A program made the translations under genes and the position numbers. From Miscanthus floridulus (Eukaryota; Streptophyta; Magnoliopsida; Poales; Poaceae): a DNA stretch of 64,000 bases. A model generated the notes under the pieces. That model did no database searches. It had not been told where the DNA came from and saw only the letters and a list, made by a program, of their open reading frames with translations. Positions 33,860 to 44,505 of the stretch are shown here, piece after piece. How positions within the stretch are numbered: position 1 is the stretch's first letter; every line of letters starts with the position of its first letter. Location of the stretch: NCBI RefSeq assembly GCF_019320115.1, contig NC_089581.1, forward strand, positions 96,009,316-96,073,315, in the 5' to 3' direction.

Positions 33860-36800
33860 TCATGACGACATACCTTCTTCTCTTGTGGAGTGCTGATCGA
33901 GCCAAGATATGATATCATCGAGAACTTGGAATATTGTCTCGTCCGGTTCACCTTCCAAGATAGCGTGATATGCACCTTTGTAGAGGCACAGCTTCTTGTC
34001 TTGGCTCTTAGCTTTCTCATACAGAGCCTTACTAACCGCTGGGTCAGTAACCAAATCAGCCTCACCGTGCAAGACGATCAAGGGCAAAGAAACCTGTGCA
34101 ACATGAAGCAGGATCCAACCAAAAGTAATGACAGCTGCAGAATACAAAAATAGACCATCCACGAATCTATATTTTTATACCTAAAAATAGACCACTGGAG
34201 ATAACAAAAGTGGAGAGACACATACCTCTTCGAGACGCCTTTCTATTTCTTGTGTCGTTTTCAGCATCTCCAGAGCTGTTCGCAAACGTGGTTTATCCTT
34301 GTAGGCAATCACATTGAAAGAACACTGCATTGGATAGTGAACTAATAAGTACATTCTAATCACAGTGAATAGCTAAGATTGGCAATGATATAATAAATAA
34401 ATTTTCAAAAGAAATAAACTTATTTCTCTTTCAACCAAATAGTATTTCAAGCCCACAATCAAAAGAAAAGGAACTAACAGGGCCTGCTTTTCAAATGCAT
34501 CTTCGTACATACTCTAGGGTTATAAGGGAAGATAAAACTACAAGCAGCAGTAAAACCATAAAATTCACTTGTATGCCAAAACTATTTATTCTAATTATCA
34601 CCGGAGAAGATGCGAATGCATACTACTTTCACCTGGAGCATGAAGCAATATTAAACAGACCATACTGTTTTTCACATTATTTTACAAATATATATGCCTT
34701 GAACAATTGTGTCAAAGAATGTACAACGCAGTCAAAATGGAAGAAAATAAGGAAATATTAACTAAATGAGAGAATCAAATTTTAGTTCCAGAAAATCCAG
34801 TGTGAAAGATAGTGACCTGCTCTTGTTTCTTCTTCTCTTTGAATGCCAACTCAGCTAAATCCTTTTGAGGAACAAGCTTTTCTTTTGGCAGAAGTTTGGC
34901 CATAAAAATTAGAACTTGCTGAATGGGCCAAGGTGGAACCACATCGTCTGCTATCTATTGAAATGAGTTTGTGAATAAGTGGGAAGGCATTAACTAGTAT
35001 ATATAACATTCCACAAAGATAAAACTACCTTGCACATGGGTGCAACCAGTATTGCACCATTCCATTCATTTGGTTGCTTGAAGTGAACCTTCAATGCAAC
35101 TGCTCCACCCATAGATTGACCAAACAGAAAGCTCGGGAGGCCTCTATATTCAGGATTTCCTACCCAAACAATAGGACTATTATACACAAATGATAATCTT
35201 TAATAAGTTAGGAAACTTTTCGCGTAAGGACTAAACGTATTTCAAAATCATGTACATAAAAGAGATAGCATGAGAAACCAGCAAGAATGTAATGGAAGAA
35301 TACCTTTGACCTTAGAAAAGTGTTCAGCTACATCATCAACAAGAGTATCAAAACTTGGAATATATCCATGAAGTCCTTCTGAAACACCGAAGCCAGGGTA
35401 GTCCAGTGCAAATACTCCATATCCAGCTGAAGCAATCTTCCTAGCAACTCCTAAAATAAAAACAATCATTAAAAAATATGCAAAAAGCAGCAACATATTA
35501 CTATATCATACAAACCTTAGGATGAGTAACATCAAAGAGGAAAAGCTAACCATCAAGGAAAAAGGTACATGTGTCTCCATAACCATGGCAAAGACAAACA
35601 ATTGCTCTCATGCGACGATTCTCCGGAAACCAGCATTTTGAGAAAATCTCCACCCCCCTAGAGTTACGCTCATATGACTGTAGAAGAGAAAGATTCCAAA
35701 GGTAGAGGATTAATCAACAAGCTGGCACAAAATTCTAAACAGAGAAGAACTAAATGGTGTTTCATTATGCTTTCAGAGTCAGGAATACCATTGAGCAAAC
35801 TGACATTTTTGCATAGCATATTACCATCTTAAAATATCTTCCAGACAAGGAAAAATGATCTATAAAATAACCAACTCCTCAAGGTTCATCACTCACAGCA
35901 AAACACCTACCAAAGCAAAGGAGAAACTAATGTACTATTGGACATGCCATGTGAATTTCAACATTACAGTGCCCTGCACTATTTTTTAAAAAAACAAATA
36001 CTGCAACTATCCAATATTTCAACACGGTGAGCATTCGCTCAATTAAATTAAATAAATACACCTAACTTACATAGAGTAAAACATTCAAATATTTCTCCAA
36101 CATACAGTGTGCACTCATTAGAAAGAAAACAAGGGATCAACTCTATGGCATAAATATCCTTGTATAGAAATGCATGAAATAAATTTATGTGTTGCAGTAG
36201 AAGTTGAGGGATCAATTGTCATGAAGAAATCATAGAATTTAAGATATAGTACCTCCTTTGTTCCGATGCCACTATATTGTCCCTGCATCATAATCCGAAT
36301 GCAAGTGAGAGAGATCATCCATAGCATGAGAAATCATAAAGCGTGTTTTCTATGCCATCATTTGAAGCGAGATGAGTAAAAAAAGATATTATTGCAGAGT
36401 TTATTTATATTCTACAAAACCATTGCACTGGAGATTTAAAAGCAAAAAAACAATAATGTACAGTAGTACCCATACCCACACCTCCAACCAATTCGTAACA
36501 CATGTTTGCCTAGACAACTTTTCGATGAAAGGCCAGAAGTTTGTGATTCATAAAAACGAAACCTTTTATTCCAAAGACAGGTTTCTATTGCAGCTTGTTA
36601 CTCTATTGGCTGAACTAGTAGACAATAACACATGAAAACAGCACTTGTATTATCTTGCCTAACATAATAAAAATTAATGCATTTGATTTTTCCAGTGGGT
36701 ACGTGACTAAAAATGCCCCCTCGTCGCCCAAGTCGGGCGGCTCGGGCAGTCGCCCCGCTCCTCGTCTCCAGGCCCCCGCGCCGTTGACCTCGACCTCACC

Positions 36801-38984
36801 GCCACCGGAGCTGCTGGCCGCGTGCCCGGAGGGCAGCAAGCAGGCGGCGGGGCCATCCCGCCCTCAAGTCTGCGTGCGCCATGGTTGCTCGCTGCGGCGC
36901 GGACGCGAGTTTGAGTTGCTCTGGTTGGTGGCTTCCGTCGGTGGCTCCTACAGCTCGGCCACGAATGCAGGGTCATGCTGCTGTGCTCCCATGGCGGTGT
37001 GGTGGCCGGATCTGTGCGAGGGCTGCGAGATCCAAGTGCTGGCAGCCGGATCCACAGGCCTGGCAGCCGGTGCTCGGGTGCCCGGCGACGGTGGCCCAGG
37101 GATGGTGGATCCGGTGTGCTGGTGGACGGATCCGGTATCCCCGGGGCCGGATCCGTGCAGGCTGCTCTCCATCTGGTGGTGGCGTGAGAGGTCCCAGCGG
37201 TCACGCAGCCAGGCTCGTCAACGGCTCGGCAGGGCGCTGGTTCCGGGCCTCCGGCTGCTGGAGCCGGTGCTCTTGGCTAGATCCGTGCGGTGAGGCAGCT
37301 GCTCCCTGTGGCAGCAGCTTCAGCGGCCGAGTGTCGGCCATGGCGAGTAGGGGCGGCCCCTGCGGCAGTAGCTCCTGGGTCGTGGTCGGCAGCAACGAGG
37401 CGACGGTGGCTCCTAGTGGCTGTGCGGCATGGCAGAGTGGGCGGCGTGGGGCTGGCGGAGGTTGCTGGAGGTCTTGCGCGGCGTGGTTGATGCGGGGCCG
37501 GCTCGGCAGGGGTTGGGACGATGGTGGGCTGGGCGACTGGGGCTTCTTTTGATCCCGGTCCTCTTCTCCCTGCCATCTGCCATCCCCCTTCCTCGGGCTG
37601 TCTTCTATGGCGGAGCTGTACGGATCTGCTTGCTGCTGGCCGGCTGTGCCGGTTCCGGCGGGCGGCGGACTCTCTGACGGGCTCCTCCCGACGCTTCTCC
37701 TGGCCGGCGTCTCTAGGGGTGGCCACCGGGCGGGGCTGCTGATCCATCGCCGCACCCTACCTCCTTGGTAGGGTTCGGTCTCTGGCGGTGACAATATGGA
37801 GGTTGCTTGAGGTGGGGGTGAAATCTTGAACGACGACGTCTGCGGACGTCGTTCCCTTCTTGGAGGCGTCCTTTCCTACCTCTCCTCCTACCGTACTGGA
37901 TGTTGTAAGTAAATACCTTTCCTTGGCGGGCTACCTTGTCGGTGCTTTTAGCGCCATTTCCTCCTTGGAGGCATTGTTAGGCTTTCTAGTTCCACGGTTG
38001 CTCTTTGTCGTCTGGTCATGGGGGTGCCCCAAGCTATGTTGTTTGGTGTCACACGGCTTCTACTGTCCTTGTTAGTTGTTAGTTTGAGTTGTTTAGTTGG
38101 GTCGATTCGATCAAGTTGGAGCAAGTAGTGGTGTGAGTTTTGTGAGTTGCTCGGTTGTTGTACCAAAGTTGTATAGGGTGAGTGGAACACTCTCCCCAGT
38201 TGTATGGTTTTTGGGCCCAATTTTTATTCAAAAAACTGGGCGGCCACTTGCCTTTTTTACTTTCTTCGTTCAGTAGAAATCGCAGCAAAGCTTTTGCCGT
38301 CCTTTCTAAAAAAAAATATCTTGCCTAACCAATCCTATTCTAGCACATCACCAAGTAAGTACGAAGAACCGATAAAAAGAACGAACAACATTTCTGGAAC
38401 ACCAGAAAAAAAAAATGGCATCTTTATCTGGGTTCTAAGGGCCTGTTTGGTTCCTTTAGTCCGCGGACTAAAGTTTAGTCTCTGGACTAAAGTTTAGTCC
38501 GGACCCTGTTTGATTTTAGGGACTAAAGTCCATTAATGCAGTTGTATAAAGACAATATTACCCCTGTTGAGATGAAGATATTACAGTTGTTAGCCAGGGT
38601 GGGATGGGGAGTAACGAGGGGCAGGAGTGTCTCCAGAACACTTTAGTCCAGTTTAGTCACCCCCTCATTGACTAGAAGACTAAACCATTTAGTCCAAATT
38701 TTAGTCCATGTGTTTGGCATTTTAAGGACTAAAAGTGGATATTTTAGTCCATATTTTAGTTTAGTCCATGGAACCAAAGCAGATAGGCAAAATAGGGGGT
38801 AGCGGTTGACCTTGAAGAGGCAATGGTCGATGCTGAGCTGCACGTTCTTGAAAGCCTCGCGGATGCGGCGGCGCTCGGGGGCCTGGTCCAGGCACGCTCC
38901 CAGCACCTCCCTCTCGAGCGCCTCGTCCACTAGTCCCTCCCATTTCCTTGGAGCCTGCGCTGGCGCCGCCGCCGCCGCTGACAT
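33860..38984 (-). CDS. Monoacylglycerol lipase / caffeoylshikimate esterase family hydrolase, 8 exons, 359 aa
   Basis: Exons: 38984-38811, 36282-36253, 35677-35551, 35450-35304, 35159-35029, 34954-34817, 34324-34226, 34093-33860. All introns are GT-AG and the frame is kept from ATG (38984) to TGA (33860). The alpha/beta-hydrolase has HGYGDTC (oxyanion side, about residue 113), the nucleophile elbow GQSMGGA (about 175), the acid in LHGEADLVTD (about 295) and the base in AYHAILEGEPDE (about 325), so the catalytic triad is complete. Family members release glycerol and fatty acid from monoacylglycerol; the related CSE hydrolyses caffeoylshikimate in lignin synthesis. Which substrate applies here cannot be decided. 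There is no signal peptide, so it is probably cytosolic or membrane-associated. An in-frame ATG at 39098 would add 38 residues; the 38984 start fits the family better. Intron 1 (2.5 kb) holds a retroposon and a MITE. Confidence 0.93.
36664..38316 (+). mobile_element. A-tailed retroposon in intron 1, 13-bp TSD
   Basis: The direct repeat TATCTTGCCTAAC occurs at 36651-36663 and 38317-38329. The insert ends in a run of nine A residues after CTTTTGCCGTCCTTTCT, so it was made by target-primed reverse transcription on the plus strand. It is 1.65 kb: the first kilobase is very GC-rich, the rest AT-richer. I see no reverse transcriptase, endonuclease or retrogene product; long open frames in both strands of the GC-rich part are compositional. 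It is therefore a non-autonomous LINE-mobilised element of unidentified origin. It lies antisense to the host gene. Confidence 0.85.
38439..38785. mobile_element. Tourist-like MITE in intron 1 (TTTAGTCC type)
   Basis: The left end GGGCCTGTTTGGTTCC follows a TAA (38436-38438), the usual PIF/Harbinger target. The interior is full of GGACTAAA/TTTAGTCC inverted motifs. The right end (GGAACCAAAGCAGAT) is diverged and no second TAA is visible. It ends only about 25 bp from the exon 1 splice donor. Confidence 0.75.
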
Positions 38985-39278
38985 CGCCGCCGCGCCGCAC
39001 CCCGAGTCGTCGGCCGGCTGCGTTGGACGGATGGATTCGGTTAGCAGATCCGCTGCGGGAAGAGGAGGCGGATGGGAGGCGAGGGACCGACGACCCACCT
39101 ACCCCACGAGAAGACGGGAGCAGTAAGGAGGGGCGGCGGCGGGAGCGCAGGGATGAAGACCTTCGCGAAGGCCCGTGGCTTTGACGCCATTTATTGTGCC
39201 TCCTTTTTTGTTTTCTTTTTTCAGAAAAAGGAAATGTGCTGTGCGCGCACTGCATATCCATTTTTTTTTCTTTTGCGC
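38985..39278 (-). promoter_or_regulatory. 5' UTR and proximal promoter region of the hydrolase gene
   Basis: A GC-rich leader lies upstream of the ATG at 38984. On the minus strand ACAATAAATGG near 39190 is the only TATA-like candidate. No other element could be assigned with confidence. Confidence 0.35.
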
Positions 39279-39495
39279 TGTGTTTAGTTTTAAAAAGTTT
39301 TTCAAAAAATGTTATAGTAATCATTATATTAAATCTTACGATACATGTATGGAACATTAAATGTAGATGAAAAAAACTAATTGCACAGTTTGGTTAGAAA
39401 TCACGAGACGAACATTTTGAGCCTACTTAGTCCATAATTAAACATTAATTGCTAAATAAAAACGAAAATGCTACAGTAGTTAAATTTCCCAATTT
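39279..39495. mobile_element. hAT-type MITE fragment upstream of the hydrolase gene
   Basis: GTGTTTAGTTTTAAAAAG, then GTTTGGTTAGAAATCACGAG, TTTTGAGCCTACTTAGTCCA and GCTACAGTAG appear in the order known from an abundant sorghum-type MITE that starts GGCCTTGTTTAGTTCC. The right terminal repeat is missing, so it is partial. Confidence 0.6.
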
Positions 39496-40074
39496 CGCGA
39501 CCTATACACAGTCTCGGCTTGCTTGTTCGTTGCTTCTTTACGTCACGGAAGCGGGAAGCCCGGCTGTTTCAGAAGTGACTAATCTCTCACATTTCATTTT
39601 CCGGCAATCCAAAAAATTAGGACGCGTTTGGAAAGTATCTCCAGCTTTAAAAAAATTAGATATTTGCTACTCCAAATATTACCCTTGCCAATTTTACCAT
39701 TTATAGCATTAACTTCATAAAAATAGGACTTCAAACACGTGATCATAATTTCCATGCCATTCCATCTCTTTTTTTATATCATTTCACACCTGAAAGGACA
39801 CTTTTACCCATGGAAAAATTAGCTGTTGCACACCAAAAATGACCACCTTTGCTGCTGGACACCCAAAATAGATCGATTCACTAGAGGACACTCTGGTTAT
39901 TCATAAATTTGTTGCTGGACATAGGGCGCAGGCAGCTCTGCTGTACAGTAGCATGCGCGCAAGGAGGGGCCTAGGTGGGGCCGGGCTAGCCCGCGGTGCA
40001 GCGGCTTCGCTGCCCTGCTCTGCTCGACCCGTTTCCCATCCCTCTTTGTCTGCGCCCATGGAGAAGCACGGCCT
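39496..40074. other. Intergenic DNA without a gene
   Basis: Nothing recognised apart from GACACTTTTACCC-like phrases that are common in panicoid intergenic DNA. Confidence 0.45.
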
Positions 40075-41972
40075 TGAAAGGTCCTAATGGCTAGAGGGGG
40101 GTGAGTAGCCTATTAAAAATTCTACAACAACATTTAACAATCCGGTTAGACAATTATGAGACGAAGCAAGTGTTGCACTAGCCTACTAAAAATACAAGCC
40201 ATCTACCACAATTCTAGTTTATATAGTTTCTATCCACACAATAGCTATTACACTACACTAAGTTAATATGCTCTCAAAGGCTAACTAAAGAGTCACACTA
40301 ACCAAACTAACAAGCTCTCACAACTAGCTACACTAAAGAGCTTGACAACTAGTTTATGGTAAAGTAAAGAGAGTGAGCAATTTATTTATACCGCCGTATC
40401 GAGGAAGGAGCCAATCAATCACAAGAATGAATACCAATAAAGATCAATCATCTCGGAATCAAATGATGAACACAATGATTTTTTACCGAGGTTCACTTGC
40501 TTGCCGGCAAGCTACTCCTCGTTGTGGCGATTCACTCACTTGAAGGTTCACGCGCTAATTGGCATTACACGCCAAACCCTCAATAGGGTGCCACACAATC
40601 AACACAAGATGAGGATCACACAAGCCACGAGCAATCCACTAGAGTACCTTTTGACTCTTCGCCGGGGAAAGGTCAAAAACCCCTCACAATCACCACGATC
40701 GGAGCCGGAAACAATCACCAACCTTCGCTCAATGATCCTCGCTGCCATGTAGGTGGCGGCAACCACAAAGAGTAATAAGTAAATCCCGCAGCGAAACACG
40801 AACACCAAGTGCCTCTAGAGGCAAACACTCAAGCAATGCACTTGGATTCTCTCCTAATCTCACAAAGATGAAGAATCAATGATAAAGATGAGTGGGAGGG
40901 CTTTGGCTAAGCTCACAAGGTTGCTATATCAATGTAAATAGCCAAAAAAGTGAGTTTGAGCCAGCTATGGGGCTTAAATAGAAGCCCCCACGAAATAGAA
41001 CCGTTGTACCCCTTCATTGGGCACAACACGGGGTGACCGGACGCTCCGGTCATATCGACCGGATGCTGGACCTCAGCGTCCAGTCACATGATGCGTGCCA
41101 CATGTCCCCTCTCTTCAAATATTGATCGCCCGATCTCAACGGTCAAGTGATAACCAGATGCAGCAGCTCGAAGTGACCGGACGTAGAACCCCAGCGTCCG
41201 GTCGTTTCCAGTAAGCATCCAGAGATGACTTTTCACGACTAGATATGTCCGATCAAGCTCGACCGGACACACCCAGCGTCCGGTCACACGACGACTCCTC
41301 TATGTGCTGCCATGTCAGCAGGATCGGACGCAACCCTCCAGCGTCCGGTCACTAAGTGACCCAGCGTCCGATCAGAGACTGACGTCAGCGTCTTTACAGC
41401 TTCTACTAACCGGACACGACGGTCCAACCGAGGCCAGCGTCTGGTCACTTATAGTGACCTCTGTCTTTTCTGTCTAGGGTGCCGGTGGCACCATTGGACT
41501 GTCTGCACTCTACGGGCGAACACTCCGCCGGTAAAGTATCTTAACCCTTGCTCAAATATGCCAACCACCAAGTGTATCACCTTGTGCACATGTGTTAGCA
41601 CTCCACTAGATCCTAAATGCATATACAATGAGTTAGAGCATCTAGTGGCACTTTGACAACCGTATTTCAATACGAGTTTTACACCTCTTAATACTACGGC
41701 TATCGATCCTAAATGTGATCACACTAACTAAGTGTCTCGATCACCAAAACAAAATGGCTCCTATCATTTATACCTTTGCCTTAAGCCTTTTGTTTTTCTC
41801 TTTCTTTTTTTCAATTCCAAGCACTTGATCATCACCATGGCATCACCATCATCATGTTATGATCTTCCTTTGCTTCACCACTTGAAATGTGCTACCTATC
41901 TCATGATCACTTGATAAACTAGGTTAGCACTTAGGGTTTCATCAATTTATCAAAACCAAACTAGAGCTTTCA
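40075..41972 (-). mobile_element. Copia-type solo LTR (1.9 kb)
   Basis: The termini are TGAAAGGTCC and AACTAGAGCTTTCA. On the minus strand it starts TGAAAGCTCTAG and ends TAGGACCTTTCA, the ends of a widespread SIRE/Maximus-type LTR, with repeated ACCGGACGC / GCGTCCGGTCA motifs inside. No primer binding site, polypurine tract or coding region adjoins it. Flanking pentamers (GGCCT and GCCGC) do not match, so no target duplication is visible. Confidence 0.7.
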
Positions 41973-42901
41973 GCCGCCACCAACACCAACTCCACCGGCA
42001 CCAAATTTACTGCCGTTGTCACGCCATACTCCGATTCCACTCCCACACAGCAACTCCATGACCTCCTCCCTCCCTCCCACCTAGCCATGCCATGGCTCTC
42101 CACAGCCATTGCCACAACCACATCGCCATTGGTGTCATAGAGCAGAGCTCGCACGTGGCCAGCACACCTCCGTCTCCCTCCATACTCCTCCATTGTCATT
42201 TTGGTGTCGCCCTAGGTCGCTGGAGCCCACGTCGGTGGGCGTTGGCCATGGCCTTCGCCACTGGCGTAGAACGCCAAGCACCGCCGCCATGAGCTCACCG
42301 CGGCATCGCCATACACGTGGCCACGCTTCATGCCTACCTCCCCAAGCCTAACTTCAAACCCTAGATCTCCGCCTTGGTCCCCTAGAGATCACACATGTAG
42401 CTCGTGCGTGCTCGGGCATTGGTTGGCGTCATCGGAGAAGGTGGCGAACTCATCGAGCATGTAGAATAGATTGGGGAGGAGCAAGAGGGACCACACGTCG
42501 TTGCCGAGCTCGCGGACGCACTGCCACCCCTCGAGTGCGCCTAGGCACATAGTGCGGCGCACTATGAGGTCCTGCGGTGGTTTGCCTAGCTACGAACATG
42601 GAGATAGGGAAGAAGATGGAGCCAGGGGCAAAAAGGACATTTCCCTGCTGTTCTCTCTCTTTAGAAGCTGAATATTTTATTGGCCGCGGTGTTCGGGAGC
42701 AAATTTAATAACAATGAAAGTGTCCACCAACAAATTACTCCATTTTGCATATCCACTGACAAAGAGGAGTCACTTTCAGTGTCTTGTAGCTAAGTTTGCC
42801 TTTACCCTTCGATCCTTTTGCACTTACATGTAAACTACGAAAGAGTAAAGTCATCACCCTAGCCGCCACAGTTCGCCCAATCCCGATGTCGATGCGCTGG
42901 C
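41973..42901. other. Unassigned region between solo LTR and chromovirus LTR
   Basis: GC-rich and open on the minus strand at about 42400-42600 (MCLGALEGWQCVRELGNDVW-like), which could be a captured or decayed exon, but I cannot name a family. The remainder shows nothing definite. Confidence 0.3.
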
Positions 42902-43984
42902 TGTCACAGAACCGACCAATTTATAAGAGCACAAGTACAAAAACAATTGCTGAAATGATCAAACTCTCACACTTGAGCCCATATAAACCCGGTAGTCAAC
43001 TGAAACCACGAAGGATTTCAAGCCAACTTGCATACAACCAAGATCACAGTAATTCAACATAACATATCATACGTTACAACATTTCATAGATGGTTTGCAA
43101 ATAGATTACATCACCTTAGAGTCATTGTTATTACAAAACAAGTCTTATAAAGTATGCGGAAGCGAATAGTTTAACTTATACACCTGAGTTCAAATACAAA
43201 TACCAGTTTGCTGATCACAACCCACAAGCATTCATATAAGAGAAACAGAGATCATGCCCATGATCTTGTCTTCGTCACCCACCAGGTGGAGATAATACTT
43301 ACAGAAGCCCTGATATAAAAGGTCATCTGCAACAAGAGGGAATAAACCCTGAGTACGAGAATATACTCAGCTAGACTTACCCATTGGAAACCAAAACAAA
43401 TGACACCAAGGATCATGCATAGCTTAATTTAGTGGATCTGGCTAACACTTTCTTTTTGCAGAAAAGCATAAGTAATAATGAGCAACTCTTAACCTGAGCT
43501 AGCAGTGACTTTTAGCCATTAACCTGTCAGCTATATTAGCACCTGTACTAATCAATCATTTGATTAAGATGCAAACATTAATAACCATAGTAGGTATAAA
43601 TCGTGGCAACATTATCATCAACATCCATTTAACCATATCATTAAATTAATTGAATCTACGTTGCCGCTGCTCAGTCAAGTTCTCACTACCCGGGAGAGAC
43701 GGTGATTTGAATCGATTCCTATCCAGCTAGAGGGGTATTCCTAAACACAAACCCTGCTTCCCCCATCAGGGTCGCAAACAAATCACCTTTGGCACAATTC
43801 AGGAGTCATGAGTCCAAATAGCTCGGCATTCTCAGAGAACCACTCTACCAAGGTTGCTTGGGACTCTAACCCGCCTTGGACTTATGCCAATGGCTCTTCG
43901 CACATCATTACTACCTCCAGAATGCACGCCATTGCTCACATTCCTAGCCTGAGTCGAGCTACTAGGCTTCATGGTCAGAATGAG
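42902..43984 (-). mobile_element. Chromovirus 3' LTR, distal part (split by the Tat insertion)
   Basis: The plus strand starts TGTCACAGAACCGACC, the reverse of the ...GGTTCTGTGACA end of Tekay-type LTRs. The LTR continues after the inserted Tat element at 56660. Without the insertion it is about 4.7 kb, long but usual for this lineage. The last five bases (ATGAG) are the target site of the Tat element. Confidence 0.75.
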
Positions 43985-44457
43985 TGTGGGGGGTATGACC
44001 CCGGATACCCACGGTAGGCCACATGGGCTACGCCTCTAGGGGCGGTCCAGCCCACGAGAAGGAGCCTTGCGGGGCACGATTCTGCTCGGCGCCTCTCGCA
44101 AGGCATGGGAAGGATATCCGGAAGATGTCACGTAATCTGATAGGATATGTACGATCCCATGTTTCTTGTAATCTGTTATTACTTTTCGGTTATCTTTCAG
44201 ATCTAACCAACTTATAACCTTGCCCCTCGGACTATATAAGGTGGGCAGGGACCCCCTACAAAATGACGGCAAATCATACGATAGCTAATACAAACCAACA
44301 GACCATAGGAGTAAGGTATTACGTCATATTGACGGCCTGAACCTGTATAACTCGTGTGTCTCTGTTGCCTTCTTGTTCTTGATTACACGCTCCTCTGCCT
44401 ATCAATCTACCATCGCGGGATACCCCTCGGTGGACTGCCGATGATATTCTGTCGACA
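43985..44457 (+). repeat. 5' LTR of the Tat element
   Basis: 473 bp, with TATATAA at 44233-44239 as its promoter TATA box. By hand count about 30 positions differ from the 3' LTR, almost all transitions. Confidence 0.95.
44233..44239 (+). promoter_or_regulatory. LTR promoter TATA box
   Basis: TATATAA within GGACTATATAAGG, about 225 bp before the LTR end; the same box is kept in the 3' LTR at 56430-56436. Confidence 0.7.
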
Positions 44458-44476
44458 GTTGGCGCGCCAGGTAGGG
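44458..44476 (+). promoter_or_regulatory. Primer binding site of the Tat element
   Basis: TTGGCGCGCCAGGTAGGGG starts within 1-2 bases of the LTR end; this is the characteristic site of grass Tat/RIRE2-like elements. Confidence 0.75.
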
Positions 44477-44505
44477 GTGTGCGTGCTATTTCCTTGTCGA
44501 ACAAG

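Noticed and set aside
36655..37794. ORFs of 200 codons or more in the intron retroposon
   Set aside because: Overlapping frames on both strands in GC-rich DNA, no reverse transcriptase or endonuclease motifs.
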